Source: Megalobrama amblycephala
Taxonomy: Eukaryota; Chordata; Actinopteri; Cypriniformes; Xenocyprididae
DNA: 64,000 nt
Assembly: GCF_018812025.1 (NCBI RefSeq)
Contig: NC_063054.1
Coordinates: 28,458,356 to 28,522,355, forward strand
Direction: 5' to 3'
This document shows, one piece after another, positions 58,334-61,320 of this stretch; the first letter of the stretch is position 1, and every line of letters starts with the position of its first letter. The notes beneath the pieces are model-generated. The model saw only the letters and a program-made list of their open reading frames with translations. It ran no database searches and had not been told where the DNA came from. A program made the translations under genes and the position numbers.

Positions 58334-61320
58334 TTTTGCTGTCAATCATACCTTTGCATGTGTTATTGCTGTTAATAGGGAAGTTTGGATCTGTTACATT
58401 ATATCCACTCATGCAAGAGCAATTGTGACTCCCAACAGTGTTGTTGCAGATTGAGTTTGGACCACAGATGTCTGATATCTCAACACATTCATCCACATCT
58501 TTATTAAAAGGAAGTTTAGAGGAAAATAACAGTTTATGTCACTCATTCATATGTGAAGGTCAACACATTCTTTGGCATGTTTACAACAGAATGCTTCATT
58601 TACAAAAAGAGACATGCAAAGTAAAAATCATATGGATTATTCAAGAATATAGCGTCAATAGAAATCTTAAAATAAAATGTACCTCTACATGTGTTATTGA
58701 TGCTGATGCTGAGATTTGAGTTTGTTGCAGTGAATCCATCCAAACATGAGCAATTGTAACTTCCTATTTCATTTGTGCAGTTGGAATTTGGACCACATAC
58801 AGATGGACTGATCAGACATTCATCTACATCTAAAAAAAAAAAAAAAAAAAGGAAATTAAAAAGTGATTTAAAACAGTTAGTTGTATAAAAAGACATATAT
58901 ACAAGGAGAATAAAAATTAATTAGCAATGTTAACATTTTCCAAAAATAAATAAATTAATTGTAAATAAAGTATGGATCCTGAACCTTTTTTAAAAAAGTT
59001 TAAAAATGTAAAAATTACTTGTAAATTGCAATTCAGAATATCAAATAAACAAAAACTTACCGATGCATGGGTTGTTTTTATTAATAGCGTGATTACCATC
59101 TGTGACATTATATCCATTCCAACAAAAGCATGAGAAGCTTCCATTGTAATTGTAACAGTAAGAGTTCGGCCCACATACTGATGGAGGGTCAAGACATTCA
59201 TAAATATCTGAAACAAAGTAATTGATAAAGTAAACAGTTGGCAGAAGATTAAGGCAGTAAAAACTGTAACAATATGTTCAGAGCTTCAGCTGTCAATCAT
59301 ACCTTTGCATGGGTTAATGTTGTTTATAGGGAGGTTTGGATCTGTTACATTATATCCACTCATGCAAGAGCAATTGTAACTCCCAACAGTGTTGTTGCAG
59401 ATTGAGTTTGGACCACAGACGTCTGATATCTCAACACATTCATCCACATCTTTGGTAAAAGAAAATTACAGACATAAAAATGACCCTTTCCTCTTTAGGT
59501 CACTCAAACAGAGTGTGGAGGTCAGCTCGCCTAACATTACAATCTAATATTACATTCAGAAAATTTTATCCAAAGTAGAAAGCACTGAAACGTCAATGTT
59601 ATCATTAAAACATTTGTATTTATTTTAATAAAATGTATTGGACTAATAGTGTACAAAAAACATCTAGTTCATTATTCAATGTTAGAGAACACAGAGATCT
59701 GAATATAGAATGTACCTCTACATGTGTTATTGATGCTGACGGTGAGATTTGAGTTTGTTGCAGTGAATCCATCCAAACATGAGCAATTGTAACTTCCTAT
59801 TTCATTTGTGCAGTTGGAATCAGGGCCACATATAGATGGACTGAGCAGACATTCATTTATATCTATGGAAAAATTAAATTAAAAATTAAATTAATTACTT
59901 TAATTAAGTAAAAACTGATTTAATTATCACAAACACCTAAAGACATGAAATACATTTATCTCATGGCATTCATATGTCTATATAAAGGAGAATATAAATC
60001 AAGAAGGTAGAAGCTGAGCACAACAGGCCAGAACAAATGTAAACTTATCTCCTAAAGAAAAAGAGCTGGATAAAAATAGTATTTCAGCCCTAAACTTACA
60101 AATCCAAACTGCATGTGCTAGCTAAATAAATAAATATAAACAATAAATAAAAAAAGATATAAACAAACAATGATTATCTGCATATTTGATAAAGACATAT
60201 CTGAAATTATTCAACAATCATAACAGAGAATATTACAAAGTGCAAACTTACCGATGCATGGGTTACTTTTGGCAATCTCCTTATTTCCATCTGAGACGTT
60301 ATATCCTTCCCAACAAGAGCACGAGAAGCTTCCATTGTAATTGTAACAGTGAGAGTTTGGCCCACATACTGATACTGCGTCAAGACATTCATAAATATCT
60401 GAAATAAAATTTTTGATAAAGAGAAAGGTTACATTTGATTTGACAAAAGATTTAGACAGTACAAATACAAACTGCTCAGTGCTTCAGCTGTCAATCATAC
60501 CTTTGCATGGGTTACTGCTGTTTATAGGGAGATTTGGGTCGGTTACATTATATCCACTCATGCAAGAGCAATTGTAACTCCCAACAGTGTTGTTGCAGAT
60601 TGAGTTTGGACCACAGACGTCTGATATCTCAACACATTCATCCACATCTTTAGTAAATGGGAGTTATGGGGGAAAAAAAACAGTTTTGGTCACTCATACT
60701 GTGCGTATGTAAATAAATAATAAGAATGAGAAGGCTTAGCTTACAAAAATTGTAATATGCATAAACTCATTCAAGGTTAGAGTAAACAAAATCTGAATAT
60801 AGAATGTACCTCTACATGTGTTATTGATACTGATGGTGAGACTTGAATTTGTTACAATGAATCCATCCAAACATGAGCAATTGTAACTTCCTATTTCATT
60901 TGTGCAGTTGGAATTTGACCCACATTGAGGTGGATTGACCAGACATTCATCTATATCTATGGAGGAAAAACACAGTGTTATTAAAACAAGCAGATATTTA
61001 AAAAGTCTCATTTCCTGCAATTATAACTACAACAGTAAGAGTTCAGCCCAAACACTGATGGCGAGTCAGAACATTATTGAATGTCTGGCATAAAATAATT
61101 AATAAATTGTAAGGTTACAGTTAACAGAAGATTCAGGTAGTTCAAACAGTAACGCTTCAGCTGTCAATCATACCTTTGCATGTGTTATTGCTGCTTATAG
61201 GGAGGTTTGGATCTGTTACATTATATCCACTCATGCAAGAGCAATTGTAACTCCCAACAGTGTTGTTGCAGATTGAGTTTGGACCACAGACGTCTGATCT
61301 CTCAACACATTCATCCACAT
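9349..61320 (-). CDS. Giant adhesion GPCR, ADGRF (group VI)-like, with 79 EGF-like modules (multi-exon, 5' end off window)
   Basis: N- to C-terminal order is at least 79 EGF-like modules, a short linker exon, SEA, Ig-like 1, Ig-like 2, a Cys-containing pre-GAIN block, GAIN with GPS, seven transmembrane helices and a short tail. SEA plus Ig plus the CKND...GPCEKG block is typical of ADGRF5-type receptors rather than ADGRE/CD97. The EGF modules are numbered E1 (nearest the membrane) to E79. Each exon starts after an AG with the last two bases of an Asp codon and ends with the first base of the next, so all are phase 1-1. The listed exons sum to 14,390 bp, which reads through as 4,796 codons including the stop. 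No signal peptide is in the window. The receptor should sit at the cell surface with an extended, glycosylated stalk. The EGF and receptor parts could be separate genes, but phase, strand and spacing argue for one. Confidence 0.8.
9526..9589 (-). CDS. Cytoplasmic tail exon
   Basis: 64 bp, phase 0 to 1, encoding [21 protein letters not shown] with an Arg-rich end. The acceptor is ATTACAG and the donor GTAAGT. Confidence 0.85.
9686..9748 (-). CDS. Juxtamembrane tail exon
   Basis: 63 bp, phase 0-0. It encodes [19 protein letters not shown], which matches the conserved xREAL stretch after helix 7 in this receptor family. Confidence 0.87.
9865..9906 (-). CDS. Second half of transmembrane helix 7
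   Basis: 42 bp encoding [14 protein letters not shown]. It completes helix 7 after NSLQ of the preceding exon, a split known in adhesion GPCR genes. Confidence 0.9.
10145..11503 (-). CDS. Main receptor exon: GAIN C-terminal part, GPS and helices 1-7
   Basis: 1,359 bp, phase 0-0. The GAIN part holds many NxS/T sites. The GPS region has the cysteines of [18 protein letters not shown] and [15 protein letters not shown], so the predicted tethered agonist begins TSFSILMSP. Transmembrane helices follow in order: [20 protein letters not shown] (1), [20 protein letters not shown] (2), [20 protein letters not shown] (3), [20 protein letters not shown] (4), [20 protein letters not shown] (5), [20 protein letters not shown] (6) and the start of 7. 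The GPS tripeptide is His-Thr-Thr rather than the usual His-Leu-Thr/Ser. Confidence 0.93.
11655..11825 (-). CDS. GAIN domain N-terminal exon
   Basis: 171 bp, phase 0-0, encoding [15 protein letters not shown] and [17 protein letters not shown]. These are amphipathic helices typical of GAIN subdomain A. Confidence 0.87.
11923..12098 (-). CDS. Cys-containing pre-GAIN exon
   Basis: 176 bp, phase 1 to 0. It encodes [19 protein letters not shown] and [15 protein letters not shown], then [12 protein letters not shown]. The four cysteines and the GxW...C ending resemble the hormone-receptor-like block that precedes GAIN in ADGRF receptors. Confidence 0.87.
12219..12359 (-). CDS. Ig-like domain 2, second half
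   Basis: 141 bp, phase 1-1, encoding [20 protein letters not shown] then [10 protein letters not shown]. The TC..L strand would carry the second cysteine of the fold. The Y-x-C signature is degenerate. Confidence 0.8.
12473..12670 (-). CDS. End of Ig-like domain 1 and start of Ig-like domain 2
   Basis: 198 bp, phase 1-1. It opens with GRYACKKA, the Y-x-C strand closing the first Ig. It continues with [20 protein letters not shown] and EIEW-like [12 protein letters not shown], the first Cys and Trp region of the second Ig. This pairing of halves across exons is typical of ADGRF5-like genes. Confidence 0.85.
12671..14477. other. Intron of 1.8 kb with a GC-richer island
   Basis: Mostly AT-rich. 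At 13488-13682 on the plus strand a 64-residue open frame begins with Cys-rich hydrophobic residues ([14 protein letters not shown]) inside a CpG-containing stretch. It could be a captured first exon or chance, and I do not call it a gene. Confidence 0.4.
14478..14672 (-). CDS. Ig-like domain 1, main exon
   Basis: 195 bp, phase 1-1, encoding [20 protein letters not shown], then the [17 protein letters not shown] and [15 protein letters not shown] strands. Cys, Trp and the E-x-D-x-G turn before Y-x-C match an Ig fold. Confidence 0.88.
14833..14978 (-). CDS. SEA domain, third exon
   Basis: 146 bp, phase 2 to 1. It encodes [18 protein letters not shown] and [17 protein letters not shown]. The GSIxxDYxI strand is the SEA signature. 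I see no GSVVV-type self-cleavage motif. Confidence 0.87.
15097..15161 (-). CDS. SEA domain, second exon
   Basis: 65 bp, phase 0 to 2, encoding [20 protein letters not shown]. The helix followed by SVKITGFR is characteristic of SEA. Confidence 0.87.
15162..15712. other. Intron within the SEA domain
   Basis: I see nothing beyond splice sites and AT-rich sequence. Confidence 0.5.
15713..15810 (-). CDS. SEA domain, first exon
   Basis: 98 bp, phase 1 to 0, encoding [19 protein letters not shown] then [11 protein letters not shown], a typical SEA opening. Its phase-1 start fits the linker exon or the EGF exons directly. Confidence 0.87.
15905..16372 (+). mobile_element. LINE 3' end (L2-like), decayed
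   Basis: The plus strand encodes the C-terminus of a non-LTR reverse transcriptase: [35 protein letters not shown], then [11 protein letters not shown], interrupted by stops. The 3' tail has the GCACTTTGATAAACACTTG...GTGCTTTATAAATTAA form. It lies inside the intron upstream of the first SEA exon, antisense to the receptor. Confidence 0.75.
16747..16778. repeat. (TA)n microsatellite followed by poly-T
   Basis: A TA run is followed by about 13 T on the plus strand. Confidence 0.9.
16799..16816 (-). CDS. Candidate 18-bp linker exon between EGF array and SEA
   Basis: A long pyrimidine tract ends in TCTAAAG on the minus strand, then 18 bp encode TTAPE with flanking split codons, then a good donor GTATGT. 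Phase 1-1 keeps the frame whether it is included or skipped. Support is only splice-site quality and frame. Confidence 0.45.
16817..17990. other. Intron between linker exon and EGF array
   Basis: It holds one decayed EGF exon (17072-17142) and otherwise unassigned AT-rich DNA. Confidence 0.5.
17072..17142 (-). pseudogene. Relic of a subtype A EGF exon
   Basis: The stretch GAGATTTGGTTTTGTTGCAG followed by TGAATGCACTCAAATATGAG (plus strand) aligns with the 3' half of subtype A exons. Both splice sites and the DIDEC end are lost. It marks an earlier left border of the array. Confidence 0.6.
17991..18137 (-). CDS. EGF module E1, subtype A
   Basis: The module nearest the SEA domain. It starts [12 protein letters not shown], has an LNGF loop and ends ISNPC, losing the usual NNT sequon. 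It is nearly copied as E5. Confidence 0.88.
18401..18547 (-). CDS. EGF module E2, subtype B
   Basis: [12 protein letters not shown] start with a CKSGYVV loop. It differs from its copy E6 at two bases, one of which changes DIC to DVC. Confidence 0.88.
18749..18883 (-). CDS. EGF module E3, subtype A, short form (135 bp)
   Basis: [12 protein letters not shown] start. NCKNQIG replaces the NCT sequon. A 12-bp in-frame deletion before the last Cys gives NLNNIC. Confidence 0.87.
19067..19213 (-). CDS. EGF module E4, subtype B
   Basis: Carries [10 protein letters not shown] and SSNPC. Identical by eye to E8. Confidence 0.88.
19415..19561 (-). CDS. EGF module E5, subtype A
   Basis: Second copy of E1, with the same SNPC ending. 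Confidence 0.88.
19825..19971 (-). CDS. EGF module E6, subtype B
   Basis: Second copy of E2 with ICDNTVG, where Asn to Asp removes one sequon. Confidence 0.88.
20173..20307 (-). CDS. EGF module E7, subtype A, short form (135 bp)
   Basis: Second copy of E3 with the same 12-bp deletion. Confidence 0.87.
20491..20637 (-). CDS. EGF module E8, subtype B
   Basis: Second copy of E4. Confidence 0.88.
20839..20985 (-). CDS. EGF module E9, subtype A
   Basis: First exon of the third, diverged unit. LVSPSVC and [12 protein letters not shown] distinguish it from E1 and E5. Confidence 0.87.
21259..21405 (-). CDS. EGF module E10, subtype B
   Basis: VCGTNSIC replaces VCGPNSIC, and YNCFC replaces the usual NCSC sequon. 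Confidence 0.87.
21607..21735 (-). CDS. EGF module E11, subtype A, shortest form (129 bp)
   Basis: Has the E3-type 12-bp deletion plus a 6-bp deletion that gives FSPCGPN. All six cysteines remain. Confidence 0.86.
21918..22064 (-). CDS. EGF module E12, subtype B
   Basis: [10 protein letters not shown] and NSNNPC, the common B form. Confidence 0.88.
22203..22349 (-). CDS. EGF module E13, subtype A
   Basis: Consensus-like A module ending SINNTC. It is the downstream (3') end of cassette copy 1 (E13-E18). Confidence 0.88.
22631..22777 (-). CDS. EGF module E14, subtype C1
   Basis: [12 protein letters not shown] start, aromatic YCYNYNGSF core and [12 protein letters not shown] loop. Tyr replaces the second Asp or Asn of the calcium-binding motif. 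Confidence 0.86.
22873..23019 (-). CDS. EGF module E15, subtype B
   Basis: ECFEISDVC and ICHNAVGSY, so the NNT sequon is lost here. Confidence 0.87.
23285..23431 (-). CDS. EGF module E16, subtype A
   Basis: [18 protein letters not shown] with a TVTNSSLT loop. Confidence 0.88.
23820..23966 (-). CDS. EGF module E17, subtype C2
   Basis: [12 protein letters not shown], then [20 protein letters not shown] and KSNPC. Confidence 0.86.
24070..24216 (-). CDS. EGF module E18, subtype B
   Basis: ECVERSDVC and GSYNC. It is the last EGF exon before the DIRS insertion in the next upstream intron. Its acceptor is AATTAAG rather than AATAAAG. Confidence 0.87.
24490..24681. repeat. DIRS inverted terminal repeat, left
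   Basis: It matches in inverse orientation the right end at 30971-31153 (for example CTAGAGAGGCCAATCTACTT, and GGGTATATAATGAGCAGCAG with one change). It includes a TATA-like GGGTATATAA. Confidence 0.87.
24718..24828. repeat. DIRS internal complementary region
   Basis: The first half (CGTCTCCGTTCCCTCCTTCA onward) is the reverse complement of the left outer end 24438-24495. The second half (CATTCCCATTCAGTCGGTCA onward) is the reverse complement of the right outer end. The two ends meet at GAGACATTCCCATT, as in the circular-junction template of DIRS elements. Confidence 0.87.
25082..26291 (-). pseudogene. DIRS tyrosine recombinase, broken
   Basis: The N-terminal part ([34 protein letters not shown]) and catalytic part ([18 protein letters not shown], then [17 protein letters not shown] with the H-x-x-R box) are recognisable. 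A 111-bp element at 25967-26077 splits the frame. A frameshift just after GWATP, near 25341-25352, puts the nucleophile region (ARFYSL, Tyr codon at 25326-25328) out of frame. Confidence 0.83.
25967..26077. mobile_element. 111-bp palindromic miniature element in the recombinase
   Basis: The ends AGGGGTGAATTTCC and GGGAAACGCACCCCT are inverted, and the inner arms AACTATGGTCGTAAGT and ACTTGCGACCATAGTT pair. It interrupts the KHN-VVRFLRG region of the recombinase. The target duplication could not be resolved. Confidence 0.7.
26325..26515 (-). pseudogene. DIRS reverse transcriptase, C-terminal part after the insertion
   Basis: Begins at [15 protein letters not shown], the YxDD-box region with Asn in place of the first Asp, and runs through [15 protein letters not shown]. 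It then passes abruptly into the C-terminal end of the RNase H/methyltransferase ORF, showing an internal deletion. Confidence 0.8.
26520..28287. mobile_element. TTAA-flanked (piggyBac-like) non-autonomous element, 1,768 bp
   Basis: TTAA at 26516-26519 and 28288-28291 flank inverted ends CCCTCAGGGGTCTGAGG and CACTCTGAGGTCTGAGG (14 of 17 match). A small palindrome GGTATCGCCAGCGATACC lies by the right end. The interior is AT-rich with no transposase. It interrupts the DIRS reverse transcriptase between RILN and YLNDW. Confidence 0.85.
28292..28900 (-). pseudogene. DIRS reverse transcriptase, N-terminal part
   Basis: Motifs in order: [43 protein letters not shown] (catalytic Asp), [28 protein letters not shown]. 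At least three in-frame stops are present. One, at 28593-28595, is TGA where CGA is expected, a CpG-type decay. Confidence 0.85.
29000..30400 (-). pseudogene. DIRS gag-like region, decayed
   Basis: Short GC-rich open pieces such as [15 protein letters not shown] (near 29600-29640) resemble the first ORF of fish DIRS elements. Frames shift repeatedly, so no intact product is proposed. Confidence 0.55.
30971..31153. repeat. DIRS inverted terminal repeat, right
   Basis: Inverse partner of 24490-24681. The outermost bases to 31180 (CCGACTGAATGGGAAC) recur in the internal complementary region. Confidence 0.87.
31236..31382 (-). CDS. EGF module E19, subtype A
   Basis: First EGF exon on the far side of the DIRS insertion. 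[15 protein letters not shown]. Confidence 0.87.
31661..31807 (-). CDS. EGF module E20, subtype B
   Basis: DVNEC start (Asn in the calcium motif), GSHNC, SNNPC. Confidence 0.88.
31984..32130 (-). CDS. EGF module E21, subtype A
   Basis: [18 protein letters not shown]. Confidence 0.88.
32313..32459 (-). CDS. EGF module E22, subtype B
   Basis: TVGRHNC, where Arg replaces the Ser of GSHNC. Confidence 0.87.
32654..32800 (-). CDS. EGF module E23, subtype A
   Basis: QFSPSVC with CTNQIG in place of CTNEIG. Confidence 0.88.
33072..33218 (-). CDS. EGF module E24, subtype B
   Basis: NNTFGSHNC, with Phe replacing Val. Confidence 0.88.
33399..33545 (-). CDS. EGF module E25, subtype A
   Basis: [19 protein letters not shown] and [12 protein letters not shown]. 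Confidence 0.88.
33724..33870 (-). CDS. EGF module E26, subtype B
   Basis: Common B form, [13 protein letters not shown]. Confidence 0.88.
34055..34195 (-). CDS. EGF module E27, subtype A (141 bp)
   Basis: Has the 6-bp deletion QFSPCGPN also seen in E11, but a full-length C-terminal loop. Confidence 0.87.
34476..34622 (-). CDS. EGF module E28, subtype B
   Basis: [19 protein letters not shown]. Confidence 0.88.
34817..34963 (-). CDS. EGF module E29, subtype A
   Basis: LISPSVC with CTNQIG. The intron just upstream (higher coordinates) carries the LINE insertion. Confidence 0.88.
35043..35852 (+). mobile_element. 5'-truncated LINE fragment (L2/CR1-like) with foldback 5' end
   Basis: The plus strand encodes the end of a reverse transcriptase ([45 protein letters not shown]) open from 35104 to 35682. 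The tail reads TTGCCCTTCGGGGATAAATAAA. Its first 167 bp form a foldback. Neighbouring introns show the empty site GGTATCTCACAAC. Confidence 0.85.
35052..35209. repeat. 76-bp inverted repeat arms with 6-bp loop at LINE 5' end
   Basis: Arm 35052-35127 is the reverse complement of 35134-35209 with two mismatches that I can see. Both arms encode the same MAVTTVIH...[10 protein letters not shown] stretch on opposite strands. Confidence 0.9.
35960..36106 (-). CDS. EGF module E30, subtype B
   Basis: DVNEC start, [13 protein letters not shown]. Confidence 0.88.
36291..36437 (-). CDS. EGF module E31, subtype A
   Basis: NCSNEIG and [10 protein letters not shown]. Confidence 0.88.
36716..36862 (-). 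CDS. EGF module E32, subtype B
   Basis: SSNPCR ending. Confidence 0.88.
37047..37193 (-). CDS. EGF module E33, subtype A
   Basis: [19 protein letters not shown]. Downstream end of cassette copy 2 (E33-E38). Confidence 0.88.
37382..37481. repeat. Perfect 41-bp intronic foldback
   Basis: 37382-37422 is the exact reverse complement of 37441-37481, separated by 18 bp. The paralogous introns near 22550 and 46400 have only one arm. Confidence 0.92.
37526..37672 (-). CDS. EGF module E34, subtype C1
   Basis: [14 protein letters not shown]; otherwise like E14. Confidence 0.86.
37768..37914 (-). CDS. EGF module E35, subtype B
   Basis: GSYNC and the rare ending INNINPC, shared with E74. Confidence 0.88.
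38180..38326 (-). CDS. EGF module E36, subtype A
   Basis: [13 protein letters not shown], with Phe replacing Ser, shared with E56. Confidence 0.88.
38718..38864 (-). CDS. EGF module E37, subtype C2
   Basis: [12 protein letters not shown] and [10 protein letters not shown]. Confidence 0.86.
38968..39114 (-). CDS. EGF module E38, subtype B
   Basis: [27 protein letters not shown], like E18. Confidence 0.88.
39397..39543 (-). CDS. EGF module E39, subtype A
   Basis: LISPSVC and IVTNSSLT. The intron upstream of E38 and this exon's 3' flank provide the empty site for the DIRS insertion. Confidence 0.88.
39822..39968 (-). CDS. EGF module E40, subtype B
   Basis: One of the most changed B modules: [17 protein letters not shown] and GYNITD. 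Confidence 0.86.
40132..40278 (-). CDS. EGF module E41, subtype A
   Basis: [13 protein letters not shown]. Confidence 0.88.
40555..40701 (-). CDS. EGF module E42, subtype B
   Basis: [12 protein letters not shown]. Confidence 0.88.
40887..41033 (-). CDS. EGF module E43, subtype A
   Basis: [15 protein letters not shown]. Confidence 0.88.
41314..41460 (-). CDS. EGF module E44, subtype B
   Basis: [12 protein letters not shown]. Confidence 0.88.
41662..41808 (-). CDS. EGF module E45, subtype A
   Basis: [18 protein letters not shown] and ISISNTC. Confidence 0.88.
41991..42137 (-). CDS. EGF module E46, subtype B
   Basis: NNTFGSYNC and SNNTCR. Confidence 0.88.
42416..42562 (-). CDS. EGF module E47, subtype A
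   Basis: LISPSVC and TVTNSNLT. Confidence 0.88.
42840..42986 (-). CDS. EGF module E48, subtype B
   Basis: ECVERSDVC and SSNTCR. Confidence 0.88.
43172..43318 (-). CDS. EGF module E49, subtype A
   Basis: [13 protein letters not shown] and IVTNSNLT. Confidence 0.88.
43681..43759 (-). pseudogene. Relic of a C-type EGF exon
   Basis: [11 protein letters not shown] is followed by an in-frame TAG, then NCNAAFTC. The acceptor AG is lost (AAGTCA before ATATACATG) and the 3' half is missing. A paralogous relic is at 51927-52004. Confidence 0.72.
43853..43999 (-). CDS. EGF module E50, subtype B
   Basis: YNCFCMSGY, so the NCS sequon is lost as in E10. Confidence 0.88.
44279..44425 (-). CDS. EGF module E51, subtype A
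   Basis: [13 protein letters not shown] piggyBac-like element sits in the next upstream intron. Confidence 0.88.
44470..45000. mobile_element. piggyBac-like TTAA element, copy 1, right end lost
   Basis: TTAA at 44466-44469 is followed by CCCTTGTGCATACC and about 530 bp homologous to 49226-50076. The copy stops in a C-run near 45000, where other repeat DNA begins. A (TG)n run lies at 44690-44713. Confidence 0.75.
44690..44713. repeat. (TG)n microsatellite
   Basis: About 12 TG units, shorter in the paralogous copies at 49590 and 53195. Confidence 0.9.
45012..45272. repeat. Repeat patch rich in TGACA/TGTCA motifs
   Basis: CATGACAACTTGACAT-like text recurs in both orientations. It is probably a fragment of a DNA element of unknown family. 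Confidence 0.5.
45273..45676. mobile_element. 404-bp terminal-inverted-repeat element
   Basis: The ends GGTAACACTTCAGTA and AAGTAAAGTGTTACC are inverted. No coding capacity. A type often seen in teleosts. Confidence 0.65.
45733..45879 (-). CDS. EGF module E52, subtype B
   Basis: GSHNC and [10 protein letters not shown]. Confidence 0.88.
46058..46204 (-). CDS. EGF module E53, subtype A
   Basis: Consensus A module. Downstream end of cassette copy 3 (E53-E58). Confidence 0.88.
46493..46639 (-). CDS. EGF module E54, subtype C1
   Basis: [12 protein letters not shown], His shared with E73. Confidence 0.86.
46735..46881 (-). CDS. EGF module E55, subtype B
   Basis: ECFEISDVC like E15, but with an intact NNT. 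Confidence 0.88.
47147..47293 (-). CDS. EGF module E56, subtype A
   Basis: [13 protein letters not shown] and TATNSSLT. Confidence 0.88.
47685..47831 (-). CDS. EGF module E57, subtype C2
   Basis: [20 protein letters not shown], where Asn replaces the His of the other C2 copies. Confidence 0.86.
47934..48080 (-). CDS. EGF module E58, subtype B
   Basis: [17 protein letters not shown], with Ile replacing Met. Confidence 0.88.
48246..48392 (-). CDS. EGF module E59, subtype A, LVNPPQ variant
   Basis: [15 protein letters not shown] and GSFNC. E78 has the same rare first loop. Confidence 0.88.
48455..48520 (-). pseudogene. Relic of a C-type EGF exon
   Basis: [17 protein letters not shown] keeps the acceptor side, but the second Cys is changed to Phe and the donor half is lost. 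Confidence 0.68.
48610..48756 (-). CDS. EGF module E60, subtype B
   Basis: ECVKRSDIC and GYDVTDPN. Confidence 0.88.
49035..49181 (-). CDS. EGF module E61, subtype A
   Basis: [18 protein letters not shown]. Confidence 0.88.
49226..50076. mobile_element. piggyBac-like TTAA element, complete copy (851 bp)
   Basis: TTAA at 49222-49225 and 50077-50080 flank the ends CCCTTGTGCATCC and GACACACAAGGG. No transposase. This is the only copy in the window with both ends and no nested insert. Confidence 0.85.
50111..50165 (-). pseudogene. Relic of a C-type EGF exon
   Basis: The acceptor-side fragment (ending GAATAATGAATAT before CTG on the plus strand) aligns with C exons. The coding part is broken. 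Confidence 0.55.
50201..50347 (-). CDS. EGF module E62, subtype B
   Basis: EISDIC and SSNTCR. Confidence 0.88.
50524..50670 (-). CDS. EGF module E63, subtype A
   Basis: [13 protein letters not shown]. The ending INNAC loses the last sequon. Confidence 0.88.
51101..51247 (-). CDS. EGF module E64, subtype B
   Basis: CSCLSGYNV, with Leu at the usual Met. Confidence 0.87.
51410..51556 (-). CDS. EGF module E65, subtype A
   Basis: LISPSVC and IVTNSNLT. Confidence 0.88.
51927..52004 (-). pseudogene. Relic of a C-type EGF exon
   Basis: Near-copy of the relic at 43681-43759, including the stop after LCG, so it was already dead when duplicated. Confidence 0.7.
52101..52247 (-). CDS. EGF module E66, subtype B
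   Basis: GSYNC and SNNTCK. Confidence 0.88.
52531..52677 (-). CDS. EGF module E67, subtype A
   Basis: [13 protein letters not shown] and TVTNSNLT. The next upstream module is also A, so a B module is missing. Confidence 0.88.
53377..54054. mobile_element. Foldback TTAA element nested in the THAP element
   Basis: Ends AGGAATACTCCACTTTTTTT and AAAAAAAGTGGAGTGTTCCT, with long inverted arms and a second inner palindrome (53688-53760 against 53812-53887). TTAA lies at 53373-53376 and 54055-54058. The host element's other inverted end (GGTGTTAAGACTT in reverse) gives the empty site. Confidence 0.85.
54287..54457 (+). CDS. THAP-like zinc-finger frame of the transposon (truncated)
   Basis: 56 residues: [14 protein letters not shown], then [14 protein letters not shown]. 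The C-x4-C start followed by FPxD...W is the first half of a THAP DNA-binding domain, known from P and Kolobok transposases. The frame stops soon after, so only a fragment remains. Confidence 0.6.
   Translation: MMPHCAAFGCNFQSISHKKSDVSLYCFPSDRRKEWESTFLFSSQALVPLRLLEDHS
55163..55860. mobile_element. Unclassified repeat with GTCCCCACCACTTTTT motif and tRNA-like stretch
   Basis: It begins TAGGCGTAATTTGCGGGTGG and includes duplicated TGTCCCCACCACTTTTT. CpG-containing central part, AT-rich end. The short frames inside are not supported as genes. Confidence 0.45.
55592..55660 (-). pseudogene. Degenerate tRNA-Ala-like sequence
   Basis: The minus strand has TTTAGCATGCAAGAG, like the anticodon arm of tRNA-Ala(AGC), and a B-box GGGTTCGAATCC. 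The T-stem and 5' half do not pair well, so it is a pseudogene or SINE remnant. Confidence 0.45.
55880..56026 (-). CDS. EGF module E68, subtype A
   Basis: [13 protein letters not shown] and IVTNSSLT. Confidence 0.87.
56309..56380 (-). pseudogene. Relic of a C-type EGF exon
   Basis: Homologous to 43681-43759 with further small deletions. Confidence 0.55.
56471..56617 (-). CDS. EGF module E69, subtype B
   Basis: GYDVTDSN and SSNTCR. Confidence 0.88.
56781..56927 (-). CDS. EGF module E70, subtype A
   Basis: [15 protein letters not shown] and LTININNTC. Confidence 0.88.
56994..58182. mobile_element. 1.2-kb terminal-inverted-repeat element
   Basis: The ends GGGGCCGTATTCACAAAACA and TGTTTTGTGAAAACGGCCCC are inverted, and both subterminal regions carry repeated TTAGGAG/CTCCTAA words. 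Short frames at 57407-57741 have no domain that I recognise. Family uncertain. Confidence 0.72.
58290..58331. repeat. (TG)n(TA)n microsatellite beside E71
   Basis: A short TG run is followed by about 17 TA units, ending about 20 bp from the E71 donor. Confidence 0.9.
58352..58498 (-). CDS. EGF module E71, subtype B
   Basis: EISDIC and [13 protein letters not shown], with Phe replacing Leu. Confidence 0.88.
58683..58829 (-). CDS. EGF module E72, subtype A
   Basis: Starts DVDEC, unlike other A modules. Its acceptor follows an unusually long T run (18 or so). Downstream end of cassette copy 4 (E72-E77). Confidence 0.88.
59061..59207 (-). CDS. EGF module E73, subtype C1
   Basis: [12 protein letters not shown], like E54. 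Confidence 0.86.
59303..59449 (-). CDS. EGF module E74, subtype B
   Basis: INNINPC ending, like E35. Confidence 0.88.
59716..59862 (-). CDS. EGF module E75, subtype A
   Basis: [13 protein letters not shown] and [10 protein letters not shown]. Confidence 0.88.
60252..60398 (-). CDS. EGF module E76, subtype C2
   Basis: [15 protein letters not shown] and [10 protein letters not shown]. Confidence 0.86.
60501..60647 (-). CDS. EGF module E77, subtype B
   Basis: GSYNC and SSNPCK. Confidence 0.88.
60810..60956 (-). CDS. EGF module E78, subtype A, LVNPPQ variant
   Basis: Pairs with E59 and shows that cassette copies 3 and 4 share two further exons. Confidence 0.88.
61019..61084 (-). pseudogene. 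Relic of a C-type EGF exon
   Basis: Homologous to 48455-48520, in the same position relative to the LVNPPQ module. Confidence 0.65.
61174..61320 (-). CDS. EGF module E79, subtype B
   Basis: ECVERSDVC and PISSNNTC. The most N-terminal intact module in the window. Its upstream partner should lie beyond the transposon block or off the window. Confidence 0.87.

Noticed and set aside
31747..58719. Many plus-strand frames such as [15 protein letters not shown] across EGF exons
   Set aside because: They are the antisense reading of B-type exons, repeated wherever the exon is repeated, with no independent start or domain.
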